This document shows positions 29,838 through 39,142 of a DNA stretch of 64,000 nt, piece by piece. The stretch is taken from contig NT_187151.1 of NCBI RefSeq assembly GCF_000265205.3, forward strand, positions 1 through 64,000, written 5' to 3'. This DNA is from Sinorhizobium fredii USDA 257. Its GTDB lineage: Bacteria > Pseudomonadota > Alphaproteobacteria > Rhizobiales > Rhizobiaceae. Position numbers and translations under genes: made by a program. Numbering within the stretch: the stretch's first letter is position 1; each line of letters opens with the position of its first letter. The notes beneath the pieces are model-generated. The model was not told where the DNA came from and did not search any database. It saw nothing but the letters and a program-made list of their open reading frames with translations.

Positions 29838-31265
29838 TTGAAAGCCACTCCAACTGGTCATGCTAGCGCCGATCGATGGCCGACCCCCATCGTCGGTTCA
29901 AGGCCAACTGTTCCATACTGGAGCAATCTTCTCTACGCGCTCGTTCTGTTGTCGCCTATGTCCGCCGCTGCCGAAAACAACGGGGATGAAGCGGTGCCTC
30001 GTGCCGCTCCCAACAGCATCAACGCCACGCTGAACCTTTCCTCTTCGCTGGGCAAGACAGTTCATTTGCCCGCGCCAGCCGCGACCATCTTTGTGGCCGA
30101 CCCAACAATTGCTGATTATCAGGCACCCTCCAATAGAACGATCTTCGTCTTTGGCAAGAAGTTCGGTCGGACCAGCCTATTCGCTCTGGACGAAAATGGC
30201 GAGGCTCTCGCCGAGTTGCATGTTGTAGTAACGCAGCCGATCGGGGATTTGCGTGCCATGTTGCGAGACCAGGTCGGCGACTACCCGATCCACGTCAGCT
30301 ATACGCCACGCGGCGCAATCCTCAGCGGTACAGCGCCCAATGCCGAAGTCGTTGACATTGCAAAAAGAGTTACTGAGCAATTTCTCGGTGACGGTGCGCC
30401 GATCGTCAACAATATCAAGGTCGCCGGCTCTTTGCAGGTTAATCTCAGTGTGCGCGTAGCGGAAGTCTCCCGCAGCAGTCTGAAGGCACTCGGCATCAAC
30501 TTGTCCGCCTTCGGTCAATTCGGCAATTTCAAGGTGGGTGTGTTAAACAGAGGTGCTGGACTTGGTTCGGCAACTGGTAGCGGCGGTACAGCAGAAATCG
30601 GATTCGACAATGATGCTGTCAGCGTCGGCGCGGTTCTCGACGCGCTTGCTAAGGAGCACATAGCTTCCGTCTTGGCTGAGCCGAACCTCACTGCTATGTC
30701 GGGTGAAACTGCCAGCTTCCTCGCCGGCGGCGAATTTCCCATTCCTGTCCTGCAGGAAAATGGGCAAACCTCGGTGGAATTTCGCCGCTTCGGCGTCAGT
30801 CTTGAATTCGTACCAACTGTTCTCGACAACAACCTAATCAACATTCACGTAAAGCCGGAAGTCAGTGAACTATCGTTACAAGGTGCCGTTCAAGTCAACG
30901 GGATCGCCGTGCCGGCAGTTTCCACGCGGCGTGCCGATACAGTCGTCGAGCTCGCGAGCGGGCAGAGCTTCGTGATTGGCGGTCTCATCAGGCGTAACGT
31001 CAACAATGATATCAGTGCATTTCCCTGGCTTGGCCGAATACCCATCCTTGGCGCTCTGTTTCGTTCGTCCTCGTTTCAAAAGGAGGAGTCGGAATTGGTT
31101 ATTTTGGTTACGCCTTACATCGTCAGGCCAGGCTCCAACCCCAACCAAATGAGCGCACCCACGGACCGGATGGCTCCGGCTTTGGGCACTCCGCCGCGAG
31201 CCCGCGCTGCTATCAGCACCGACGCGCCAAGCGTCAAGGGCGATCTCGGCTTCATCATCGAATAG
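29838..31265 (+). CDS. rhcC2: Type III outer-membrane secretin RhcC2 (CpaC-like)
   Basis: A 475-residue secretin, the outer-membrane channel of the Rhc injectisome. Start TTG 29838 is backed by GGAAGGA 8 bases upstream and leaves a signal peptide (LLYALVLLSPMSAAAEN). Then come a pilus-secretin N-terminal domain (SLGKTVHLPAPAATIFVADPTIADY, GKKFGRTSLFALDENG), a BON-like segment, and the secretin core (SVLAEPNLTAMSGETASFLAGGEFPIPV, GQSFVIGGLIRR, IPILGALFRSSSFQKEESELVILVTPYIV). This architecture is that of Tad/Cpa pilus secretins, whereas most T3SS secretins are single SctC proteins. The periplasmic N-domain is supplied separately by RhcC1 (NolW). The gap to ttsI is 23 bases. Confidence 0.93.
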   Translation: MKATPTGHASADRWPTPIVGSRPTVPYWSNLLYALVLLSPMSAAAENNGDEAVPRAAPNSINATLNLSSSLGKTVHLPAPAATIFVADPTIADYQAPSNRTIFVFGKKFGRTSLFALDENGEALAELHVVVTQPIGDLRAMLRDQVGDYPIHVSYTPRGAILSGTAPNAEVVDIAKRVTEQFLGDGAPIVNNIKVAGSLQVNLSVRVAEVSRSSLKALGINLSAFGQFGNFKVGVLNRGAGLGSATGSGGTAEIGFDNDAVSVGAVLDALAKEHIASVLAEPNLTAMSGETASFLAGGEFPIPVLQENGQTSVEFRRFGVSLEFVPTVLDNNLINIHVKPEVSELSLQGAVQVNGIAVPAVSTRRADTVVELASGQSFVIGGLIRRNVNNDISAFPWLGRIPILGALFRSSSFQKEESELVILVTPYIVRPGSNPNQMSAPTDRMAPALGTPPRARAAISTDAPSVKGDLGFIIE

Positions 31266-31274
31266 TGTTGCCGA

Positions 31275-31841
31275 ATGACGTTGCGGATCATAGCTCACCT
31301 GCTCGCTTTGACAGCAAGCCTAGCAGGCTGCACAAGCACTGCACCGATCTATGTCGAGCAATCGACACCGATTTTTGTCCGACAGGAGTCCACCGTCTTG
31401 AAGTTGGAGAGCCTTCACGCTTCCGAACAGCAGCGTCTTCTTGCCTTCCTATGGAAGGCCAGTCGCGGCCGGAGGGATGCCCTTCACCTCGTTATCAGCG
31501 GGTCGTCCCGGCTCAGCGCAGAGGCAGTCCATCAAGCCAGACAGATGGGCATCGGCGCTTCCAACATCCATTTGCTTGACCAAAATGACCGCGGGCAGCT
31601 GCGGGTAGAGGCCGTTGTCTATCATGCCCTCCCTCCAATCTGCCGGTCGCTTTCCAGCCAGTTACTTAATGACGAATTCTTCGACCAGCCGATCGGCTGT
31701 TCGACGAGCCATAATCTGGCAGTAATGATCAACGATCCGCGCGATTTGCTCGGCAATAGATTTGTCAAGCCCAGCGATGGTGATCGGGCGGCCATACCAG
31801 TTACCACCTACAGGACCTCGACGGGTAAAGGTGGCTTATGA
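31275..31841 (+). CDS. y4xK: CpaD-like outer-membrane lipoprotein (y4xK)
   Basis: A 188-residue lipoprotein with a signal peptide ending in the lipobox LAGC (about residues 15-18). The C-terminal block GCSTSHNLAVMINDPRDLLG matches the CpaD pilus-assembly family (typically GCa...NLAaMVa.P.DLl). CpaD proteins are partners of CpaC secretins in Tad pili. Its position 9 bases behind rhcC2 suggests it serves the RhcC2 channel. Function in secretion is inferred. Confidence 0.8.
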   Translation: MTLRIIAHLLALTASLAGCTSTAPIYVEQSTPIFVRQESTVLKLESLHASEQQRLLAFLWKASRGRRDALHLVISGSSRLSAEAVHQARQMGIGASNIHLLDQNDRGQLRVEAVVYHALPPICRSLSSQLLNDEFFDQPIGCSTSHNLAVMINDPRDLLGNRFVKPSDGDRAAIPVTTYRTSTGKGGL

Positions 31842-32059
31842 GCCAGGAACGCGACTGTTCCCGATGATCGCTTCATCCGGGTTGGGTGTCCCCTCAACGC
31901 ACTCGATTCGCATGAGCGGCGCGGCGCTCCCGACTTACCGCGGTTGCAGTCACTTAGAGTGTGGCGAGATCGGATGGGATGATGATGTGGACGCCCCCGC
32001 GCCGGCGGTTGCCGCTATGATGCCGGCCAGTTACCCGCAGCAAAAGAGGAGCGTTGACA
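31842..32059. other. Spacer before the IS110 transposase
   Basis: No gene seen. It probably contains the upstream untranslated end of the IS110 element, whose borders cannot be fixed because such elements lack clear inverted repeats. Confidence 0.4.
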
Positions 32060-33082
32060 ATGCAGATCACGACCGTTGGATTGGATTTGGCCAAGAGCGT
32101 GTTTCAGGCGCATGGTGTCGATGAGACAGGCGCAACCGTGCTGGTGAAACGGCTGCATCGCAAGCAGATGCTGCCGTTCTTCTCGAAGCTGCCACCCTGC
32201 CTAATCGGAATGGAAGCGTGTGGCACAGCGCACCATTGGGCTCGGACGCTCGCCGCCATGGGGCACGAGGTCCGGCTCATTCCCCCATCCTACGTGAAGC
32301 CCTATGTCAAACGCGGCAAGAGCGACGCGCTGGATGCCGAGGCAATCTGCGAAGCCGTGCAGCGCCCGACGATGCGGTTCGTGCCTGTGAAGACGGTGGC
32401 GCAGCAGAGCATTCTCATGACGCATCGCGCCAGGTCGCTGCTCGTTCGCCAACGCACCATGGTCGCAAATGCGTTGCGGGCGCATCTGGCTGAACTCGGC
32501 TTAGTCGCCAATCCAGGCATTGCCAATCTGGCAAAGTTGGCGCAGCAAGCGCTGTCTGGCGAGAGCAGCTTGCCCTCCTATGCCCGGACCACGCTGGACA
32601 TTCTGATCCGGCAGATCCTGGTGTTTGCCGATGAGATCGCTGCGCTGGATCAGCAACTTCTCGCTTGGCATGCCGACAGCGAGGCCAGTCGCCGGCTCTC
32701 CGCTATCCCCGGCCTCGGCATAGTCACAGCCACGGCGGTCGCCGCCACCGTCACCGATCCCGAGCAATTCCGCTCCGGCAGGCAATTTGCCGCCTGGCTC
32801 GGCCTGACGCCGCAGCAGTGTTCGACCGGAGGAAAAACCCAGCTCGGCGGCATCTCCAAGCAGGGAGACCGATACTTGCGGAGGTTGCTCGTCGTCGGCG
32901 CCACCGCCGTTATCCGTCATACGAAGGACAAGGCAACGCCCCTGGCGAACTGGATCAGAAAGCTCCTGGAGAAAAAGCCGTTCAGGCTGGTCTCCGTTGC
33001 CCTCGCCAATAAACTCGCGCGGATCGCATGGGTCGTGCTGACCCGCAAGGAAGCCTATCGGGCCCATGAAATGATCGCCTGA
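32060..33082 (+). CDS. tnpA: IS110-family DEDD transposase
   Basis: A 340-residue transposase of the Piv/IS110 type. The N-terminal RuvC-like domain carries the acidic residues in VGLDLAKSVFQAHG, LIGMEACGTAHHW and RGKSDALDAEAICEA. The C-terminal transposase_20 domain has LSAIPGLGIVTATAVAATV, FAAWLGLTPQQCSTGGKTQLGGISKQGDRYLRRLL with the catalytic Ser region. ATG 32060 was preferred to a TTG two codons earlier. It appears functional and could have given rise to the fragment at 7088. It separates y4xK from nopL. Confidence 0.9.
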   Translation: MQITTVGLDLAKSVFQAHGVDETGATVLVKRLHRKQMLPFFSKLPPCLIGMEACGTAHHWARTLAAMGHEVRLIPPSYVKPYVKRGKSDALDAEAICEAVQRPTMRFVPVKTVAQQSILMTHRARSLLVRQRTMVANALRAHLAELGLVANPGIANLAKLAQQALSGESSLPSYARTTLDILIRQILVFADEIAALDQQLLAWHADSEASRRLSAIPGLGIVTATAVAATVTDPEQFRSGRQFAAWLGLTPQQCSTGGKTQLGGISKQGDRYLRRLLVVGATAVIRHTKDKATPLANWIRKLLEKKPFRLVSVALANKLARIAWVVLTRKEAYRAHEMIA

Positions 33083-33631
33083 GTTCAATCCCAGAGAACC
33101 GGAATTGGTAACGGCAGTCGATGATGTGTAACGATCGAGCCAATGGTGAGGCCAACCCGTCTGATTCAATGCGCTTCAAACGCGCGCCAGCTTGATCAGG
33201 GTCCTCATCGGCGGATTTCCATCAGGGCCAGCGGTCAAACTTCATACCGCACAAACAGGCCGGACATATGAAAGCAACCGATCAAACCACCCGACAAAAA
33301 GCCCTTGCCATAGGGGGCGTCCACATATGATCACTTGCCGGGGTGTCAGTCGGCACGGAAATTGTTGAGCCCCTATCGGCGCTTGTGCATAAGCAAGATC
33401 GATCGACGCCCAGACAGCCAGTTAGAGGGTCGGTACGTCAGTCTCGCCGATACGAAGCTGAGTCGACGTGTATATAGGTCTGGCTGGCGTCAATATCTTG
33501 ACGCTTGTAACGTATGGCGCCTGTCAGACGGGGGTGCTAAGAATTCCTGCCCCTGTCAGCTGCGGGCATACGCTGTGCGCTTCGATCGTGAACGCCTACT
33601 CTGCAGGAAAGCCCGCACCCGAGTCCGCAGA
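33083..33631. other. Stretch without a recognised gene
   Basis: Between the IS110 element and the end of nopL I see only short frames without family resemblance. Confidence 0.45.
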
Positions 33632-34648
33632 TCAAATGTCAAAATCCAGCGATGGCCTGATGCGAATAACTCCCTCGCCTCGGAATTCGGCAACGTGCGG
33701 CATGCCCATCATCAAAAACGTTGTTGTCGGGACCTCTGCGGTTGGCATTAGCCCCGTGGCTCTTAGCATGCTCATCTGGTCTTCTGAGGCCATGTGAGGA
33801 GCTAAGAACCAGTGGTCCCACGCACGAACGCCGCTATCCATAACGAAATCAGAAAGTTCAGTCGGCTCGGCCCCTGCGGACGAGGACGGCCAAGCGTGCG
33901 ATGGCCGGGCTTGCGACGGTCCAGAGTGTGATGGCCCCACCTGCCACGGTCCAGCTTGCGGCCCCGCGGCATCCACGCGCTGCCATATCAAATCCTGATC
34001 GTATTCGGGCACCTGCAGCGCGCGAGCATGCGGTTGCTGCTCGCTAGGCTGGGGAGACTTTCCCCTCTCAGCGGTCAGTGGCGCGGGAGAAGCTGTAGCC
34101 CGCGTATGCAGGTCATGCTGCCAATCAAGCAATGACGGATTCGCCCAATCCAAATACTGCGAGTAGGGATGCTCGGTTTCTAAGTCGGTGGCATGTGGCG
34201 GTGGGCTTGCGTTCAGTGGGGTGGCGGACGAGGATGGCCCGGCTTGCGACGGTCCAGATCGTGATGGCCCCACTTGCCATGATCCAGCTCGCGGTCCCGC
34301 GGCTTCCACGTGCTGATCCTGGTCGTGTTCGGGCGCGTCCTGTAGCACCCGAGCATGCGGTCGCTGCTCGCTAGGATGGGGAGACCTTTCCCTAGTCCTG
34401 GTATACAGGTCATGCTGCCATTCACAAGGTGATGGATAAGGATATGCCGAATCCAAATACTGCGAGTAGGGATGCCCGGTGTCCAAATATGGGGAATCGG
34501 CTTCAACCTGCGGCAATAGTGAGTCAGCGGCATGTGGAGGGCTATATTGAAATCCGCTCAGCTGATGCGCAAATGCACTCTCGTTGGCGGGTGGTGGAGA
34601 GTCGGGCTGTGGGCTTGCGTTTAGTGGGCGGGTTGAATTGATATCCAT
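33632..34648 (-). CDS. nopL: Type III effector NopL
   Basis: A 338-residue effector, the length I know for NopL of NGR234. NopL is a MAP-kinase substrate in plant cells that dampens defence. The sequence has at least nine Ser-Pro sites (for example NASPQPDSPPP, ERSPHPSEQ, TASPAP, GKSPQPSEQ), fitting that role. Residues about 57-141 and 157-256 are two copies of one unit: HPYSQYLD, WQHDL, SPHPSEQ/SPQPSEQ, PHAR.LQ, AAGP.AG.WQVGPS.SGPSQA. Start ATG 34648 has AGGAGAAACAGG upstream. A longer frame to 34759 would run through the tts box and is rejected. The C-terminal 80 residues are unique. Confidence 0.92.
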   Translation of the reverse strand: MDINSTRPLNASPQPDSPPPANESAFAHQLSGFQYSPPHAADSLLPQVEADSPYLDTGHPYSQYLDSAYPYPSPCEWQHDLYTRTRERSPHPSEQRPHARVLQDAPEHDQDQHVEAAGPRAGSWQVGPSRSGPSQAGPSSSATPLNASPPPHATDLETEHPYSQYLDWANPSLLDWQHDLHTRATASPAPLTAERGKSPQPSEQQPHARALQVPEYDQDLIWQRVDAAGPQAGPWQVGPSHSGPSQARPSHAWPSSSAGAEPTELSDFVMDSGVRAWDHWFLAPHMASEDQMSMLRATGLMPTAEVPTTTFLMMGMPHVAEFRGEGVIRIRPSLDFDI

Positions 34649-34731
34649 CCTGTTTCTCCTTTGAAATATGGAGGCCCCAAGCCTTTCCGATGCGGAGGCG
34701 GCATCACCGTCTAATTCGCCCTGCAATTGTA

Positions 34732-34759
34732 AGAGAGATACCTTTCGAGAAGCTGACAA
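34732..34759 (-). promoter_or_regulatory. tts box of nopL
   Basis: On the minus strand TTGTCAGCTTCTCGAAAGGTATC follows the TtsI consensus GTCAGCTTNTCGAAAGCT with one change (AGGT for AGCT). It lies about 85 bases ahead of the nopL start. Confidence 0.85.
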
Positions 34760-34905
34760 TCAGATGGACCGAATGAAGACCGGACTTATGTTCGCTCGAA
34801 CGTCGCGTCGCTGGCGAAGCCCGTCGACAGATCCAGGATGATAGAGACAACAGCTGTCAACATGGCACGCGCCAAGAGACAATGTTTCAACACGATATTT
34901 CTTCT

Positions 34906-36120
34906 TTACCGACGTGATTGGCGCGCCTTCAGCCACAGGCCGAGCGCCACGAGAAAAGACAGGCCGTAGAGGCCCGTGACGAGCGGGAAAGCTGCCTTGA
35001 GCCCAAACCGTTGCGTGGCGGCGACTCCTGCAATGATCCCGACGACCGAAGCGCCCTGCTGGCAGGTCTGCGCAAGCCCCAGGACCGATCCCTGCCTTTC
35101 GCTTCGCGTCGCGGCCGAGACGAGCGACAGGAGAACCGGTGTCGTTCCTCCAAGCAGCGCGCCCCAGGCAAAATAGAGCGCTGCGTACAGCCCTATCGCA
35201 CGGGTCGAGCCAGCGAGCCCGGTGGCGACGAAGCATCCGCCAGCGATCAGCACGTTACATCCGAGCACAAAAGACGGCTCTCGCCCTTCGAAGGTCCGGG
35301 CCCACACCGGCGCTGCGACCACAAAGCCGAGCGCAAGAAGGCCATAGCTCAATCCCGTGATCCAATGCTGAGAGCCGTAGACCTCCGACATATAGAGGGA
35401 AAAGGGCACCTGCAGCACCATCCTGCTCGCAAGCAGCAATCCCATCAGAGCAAGTAGTCCGAACACGGACACCCCCGTGGAAGGCGCGCAAGAGACTGTT
35501 GTTGCTTTCGCGGTTTTCGTGAGTCCCGCTCCTCCTGGTGGAACCGGCAGGCTTGTCCAGGCGACTGCGGCACAGAATGCGCAGATCACCCCGGCGGTGA
35601 GGTTGACGGCCGCAAAAGGCAAGGCGTCGAGGATGAGCCCGCCGAGGAAAGCGCCGCCCAGCGAGCCGACATTCGTCGCCACCTGCAGCCAGGCGAAGAG
35701 GCGGGCGCGATCGCGCCCGCCGGTGACCTCAACGCCGTAGGCCTGGGCCGGAGCGATATAGCCAGCGCAGGCCCCCTGCAGAAAGCGCAACGCCAGAATG
35801 GTCCAGACATCCTGGGCGAAGGCGACGAGCAGTTGCGTGATCGCCAGGCCCAGCAAGGCCCGGACCATCATCAGGCGATTGCCGTACCGGTCGCCCATAC
35901 GTCCCCAAAAGGCACTCGTCAGCGATACGCCGAGCATCGGGCAGACGTAGACGCCGATACCCGCGAGGCCAAAGACGCTGTCCGAGGGGCTCAATGCCTT
36001 GATCTGAATCGGCCAGAAGGGACCGTTCATCTCCATGGCGCCCATGGAGATGAATTGAAGTCCGAACAGCAGCGCGAAGTCGGGTCCGAAACCGCGCAGG
36101 ACCGCGACTGTCCTGGTCAT
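34906..36120 (-). CDS. y4xM: Major facilitator transporter (y4xM)
   Basis: A 404-residue MFS protein with about twelve membrane helices. The loop motif between helices 2 and 3 is [13 protein letters not shown] (usual G-x-x-x-D-R-x-x-x-R), and [17 protein letters not shown] marks helix 5. Its start overlaps the stop of y4xN (ATGA at 36120-36117), so it is the last gene of the operon. In siderophore clusters with an NIS synthetase, the MFS member (for example SbnD) exports the product. I infer the same role here. The substrate is unknown. Confidence 0.85.
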   Translation of the reverse strand: MTRTVAVLRGFGPDFALLFGLQFISMGAMEMNGPFWPIQIKALSPSDSVFGLAGIGVYVCPMLGVSLTSAFWGRMGDRYGNRLMMVRALLGLAITQLLVAFAQDVWTILALRFLQGACAGYIAPAQAYGVEVTGGRDRARLFAWLQVATNVGSLGGAFLGGLILDALPFAAVNLTAGVICAFCAAVAWTSLPVPPGGAGLTKTAKATTVSCAPSTGVSVFGLLALMGLLLASRMVLQVPFSLYMSEVYGSQHWITGLSYGLLALGFVVAAPVWARTFEGREPSFVLGCNVLIAGGCFVATGLAGSTRAIGLYAALYFAWGALLGGTTPVLLSLVSAATRSERQGSVLGLAQTCQQGASVVGIIAGVAATQRFGLKAAFPLVTGLYGLSFLVALGLWLKARQSRR

Positions 36121-38003
36121 TCCGCACTCGCCAACGGATTGGGCAATTGGTGCTCGATGCGGTAGTCGCGATAGCGCTCGAGATGCATCCGCAGGACCGA
36201 GCGTGCCGGCCAGGGCCGTTCGAGGAAGGCCTGGCGTTCCTCGAGCCAGAACGCATCCGAGAGCATGCGCGGCCGCAACGTCTCGAACGCCTCTTCCGTT
36301 TCTTCCCTGAGGACGCGCCAAAGGCTGTCACCCGCAACCGAATATTGCTCGGTCAGGCAAAGGGCGATCTCGTGAAGATGGCAGACAAAGCACGCATTGA
36401 TGAGGAACGAGCGCACGAGGCTGATATCGTCGTCGAAGGTGGTTGGCAGGATGCCCCCTCGACTGAACGGCTGCAGCTCATAACCGCGTTCGGTGAAGAG
36501 CGGTGCAAAACTGCGGCCGTCACCGAAATCGCGGATCAAGAGCTTCCGTGGCAGGCCGCGATCATCGAAAAGGACCGTGCTGTTTTGTTGATGCGCCTCG
36601 AATGCAATGCCGTAGAGGAGATACATGGCCAGAGTCGGTCGGACAACGGTGCGAGCATAGAGCCGGAAGAACACAGCGATCGCCGCTTCGCTCTCGTCGC
36701 CGCTTTTTCCGATGAGTTCGCAGATCAGTGGCCGGCCGTCGACAGGGCCAGCGGTCAGAAGCGCGGCGACGGTTACCGGCAGCAGGCCATCTCGACGGGC
36801 AAGAGCATCGGCCTTGCGATAGACCACCCAAAGAAAGCGGCCGAGATGCTCGTCGCCGGTTTCGGGATGACGCAGAATCGCCCCAAGCTCTTCAGTAAGG
36901 ATCTCCAGCCTGCACCTGAGGTCATCCTCCTCCGACACAATGTCGGAAATCAGCGTGCTGAGGCGCGGTCCCATATGGATCGACTTCGCCTGCAGCGTGC
37001 GCTGCTCACTCGTCATCCAGATCGCAACCGGCAGTTTGATGAAGGGTCTTGGCGCCTCGGTCTTCGGCAGCATCGTGCGAAACGACATGGACGGCAACGT
37101 CACGATCTCCGGGCCGTCAGGATCGAAAATGCCGGCTTCGATCTCTGCCGCGAATTCGCGGCGCACGAAGTGCTCCAGATGCCAGGCGTGGACCGGCAGA
37201 GGCAGCCAGTCCTCGGGTGACTGGCCCCGCGCTTTCAGGCCCTCCGCCCAATCGCGCGAGAGATCCGGGAAGTTCTCAGCGAACCATTCCGAATAGCTTC
37301 CGACATGCGGCATCTTCTCGACGTAGGCCCAGCTGCTGCGGAGCGCCGCAATGCGCAGGGGCACGCGCGCGCCGAACTCGGGGGACAGTGCGGCGACCTC
37401 CTCCGCCGCCAGGCCGGGCTTGGCCTTCCAGGTCGGATAGAACGGGTGGCCTTCGAGCGCGCCCCATTGGTCGAGGGTCATCGCGGCCAAATGCGTCGGC
37501 AAGCTTCTTTCGAGATAGGCAAGGAAGCCGGGCGCACCGGCTTCGGCGATTTCCTGGCGCAGCCTGGCGCTCCAGCGCCCGCGCTCGCGGCGCGCCAGCA
37601 TGTCGTTGCGCATGCTGTTGTCCACGTCGCGCAGCAAATGCTCCAGTCCGTCAGAAGCGGGCGTGATCGCGAGAGAGGGGGCAACCTCCCGCATCAGGGC
37701 GGCCGGATCATCGATCCGCTGCCGTGCCCCGGTGCCGTCCAGCACTTCGATCTGTCCACGGTTCCGCAAGGTTCCGGCGGGCGCGAGGCTGAGATCGGTG
37801 AAGTGCAGCATGCGCTGCGAGGGCCAGAGGGGGAACCAGGCCTGGCGGCCTTCGCGTGCCCACAGCAAGGCGTTCGGCGCGAGCAGGCGCTCGGCGAACA
37901 GGCAGCGCACCAGCCGGTTGATCGCGTTGCGCGATGCCTGCGTCAAAAGCGCAAGATCCTCGTTCTCGACGGGATTCGTCACGGAAGGCGTCTTCTCGTC
38001 CAT
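36117..38003 (-). CDS. y4xN: NIS siderophore synthetase, IucA/IucC family (y4xN)
   Basis: A 628-residue adenylating synthetase that joins citrate-like carboxylates to amines in siderophores made without peptide synthetases. Family blocks: [16 protein letters not shown] (substrate loop), [36 protein letters not shown] (ATP site), [48 protein letters not shown]. The C-terminal FhuF-like helical part is complete ([15 protein letters not shown]). ATG 38003 shares a base with the y4xO stop (TGATG). The set of neighbours suggests a diaminopropionate-containing metallophore. No second synthetase is present here. Confidence 0.9.
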   Translation of the reverse strand: MDEKTPSVTNPVENEDLALLTQASRNAINRLVRCLFAERLLAPNALLWAREGRQAWFPLWPSQRMLHFTDLSLAPAGTLRNRGQIEVLDGTGARQRIDDPAALMREVAPSLAITPASDGLEHLLRDVDNSMRNDMLARRERGRWSARLRQEIAEAGAPGFLAYLERSLPTHLAAMTLDQWGALEGHPFYPTWKAKPGLAAEEVAALSPEFGARVPLRIAALRSSWAYVEKMPHVGSYSEWFAENFPDLSRDWAEGLKARGQSPEDWLPLPVHAWHLEHFVRREFAAEIEAGIFDPDGPEIVTLPSMSFRTMLPKTEAPRPFIKLPVAIWMTSEQRTLQAKSIHMGPRLSTLISDIVSEEDDLRCRLEILTEELGAILRHPETGDEHLGRFLWVVYRKADALARRDGLLPVTVAALLTAGPVDGRPLICELIGKSGDESEAAIAVFFRLYARTVVRPTLAMYLLYGIAFEAHQQNSTVLFDDRGLPRKLLIRDFGDGRSFAPLFTERGYELQPFSRGGILPTTFDDDISLVRSFLINACFVCHLHEIALCLTEQYSVAGDSLWRVLREETEEAFETLRPRMLSDAFWLEERQAFLERPWPARSVLRMHLERYRDYRIEHQLPNPLASAE

Positions 38004-39142
38004 CAGGCGGCCTCCGGCCAGTCGGCTGGGACATAGTCTGGTGTACCCGCAGCCAATTTGCCGTGGTAGTCGCACGCCCAGCGATAGGTCTTGGCGATCG
38101 CCGGTACCGTCGCCTCGAGCCGTTCTGCCATCGTGACGAGCAGCGCCTGTCCGAAAGCGATATCCTCATGGAAGGCGCGGCTTCCGCGATCGATGACGAG
38201 CCCCGGGCCATGTGGATTGGGAACGAGGGGGGCAGGAATGCCCGCATAGGCGCGATTTGTGCGTAGAAGCGTGTACATGGTTCGGTCATCCCCAATCTGG
38301 TCGCCATAGGCCTCGATCAGTTCCTGCTGAAGCGGCTTCACTGAGCTGAGATCAATGCCGAGACGTGCCTCGCTCGCCCGGCGGATCGCTTGGTTTTCCG
38401 CATCGCAAGCTTCCAGGAGCTCGGCGCCTGCTTGTGGGCAGTCGCTCCACCAGCACAGGGCTTCGTCGAACGGTCTTTTTTCCCACGGTGCGCCGGGGCC
38501 GATGAGCGCGTAGAGCACGGCCGGGTGCATCAGCGCGTTGCCCGGCGTCAGCGTGATTTCGAGATAGTCCTTGAGCAGGTTGACGGGCGCCTCGTAGATG
38601 CGATTCAACATCGCCATCAGTGCGGCGGCGCTCGCAGCGCTTTCCCGGCGATCCAGGGCAACGAAGAGTTCTGCCTTGGCGCCGCCCATCCGCACGCGCT
38701 GGCCTGCAATCAGATCATAGGCGATATGGGGCACGTCCTTCATGCCCCAGATCACCACATTGTCACGCCCCGAAAGCACCTTTGCCGCGAGCCAGTCGAA
38801 GCCGCAAAAGCCAGGAATCGCGCCGATATAGACGCTCTTATCCGTCGGCAAATACGGCGCTATACGATGCAAGAGCGCGGATCTTGCCTGGGCGGGTTGC
38901 GTTATGAGGACCATGTCAGCGTTGTCGAGCGCCGCGCTCGGGTCGGTTCCGCTGTAGTCGGGCCTAGCACTCAGGGTGCGACCGTCTCGCGTCACCGCTT
39001 GCCAGAGATCGCCCCCGCTCGCCCATCGCGCGGCCACGGTGGCGGACGTGGTCAGGACCGAAACATCGATGCCCGGGTTCTGCTTGAACAGCACCGCGTT
39101 CAAATGTCCGGTGCGGCCAGCGCCGCAAATGGTCACCTTCAT
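38003..39142 (-). CDS. y4xO: Opine dehydrogenase-like oxidoreductase (y4xO)
   Basis: A 379-residue protein of the NAD(P) octopine/nopaline dehydrogenase family. The Rossmann start KVTICGAGRTGHLNAVLF holds G-x-G-x-x-G. The helical C-terminal domain contains TPGNALMHPAVLY with the catalytic His, and DRTMYTLLRTNRAY. Such enzymes form or cleave N-carboxyalkyl amino acids (opines), and metallophore versions exist (staphylopine type). Here it stands where staphyloferrin B clusters have SbnB. Since ACEGA, the SbnA product, is itself an opine, y4xO may split it oxidatively into diaminopropionate and 2-oxoglutarate. ATG 39142 overlaps the stop of y4xP (ATGA). Confidence 0.85.
   Translation of the reverse strand: MKVTICGAGRTGHLNAVLFKQNPGIDVSVLTTSATVAARWASGGDLWQAVTRDGRTLSARPDYSGTDPSAALDNADMVLITQPAQARSALLHRIAPYLPTDKSVYIGAIPGFCGFDWLAAKVLSGRDNVVIWGMKDVPHIAYDLIAGQRVRMGGAKAELFVALDRRESAASAAALMAMLNRIYEAPVNLLKDYLEITLTPGNALMHPAVLYALIGPGAPWEKRPFDEALCWWSDCPQAGAELLEACDAENQAIRRASEARLGIDLSSVKPLQQELIEAYGDQIGDDRTMYTLLRTNRAYAGIPAPLVPNPHGPGLVIDRGSRAFHEDIAFGQALLVTMAERLEATVPAIAKTYRWACDYHGKLAAGTPDYVPADWPEAA

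Noticed and set aside
36147..37220. Plus-strand frame over y4xN
   Set aside because: Shadow of the IucA/IucC gene; composition and lack of ribosome site argue against it.
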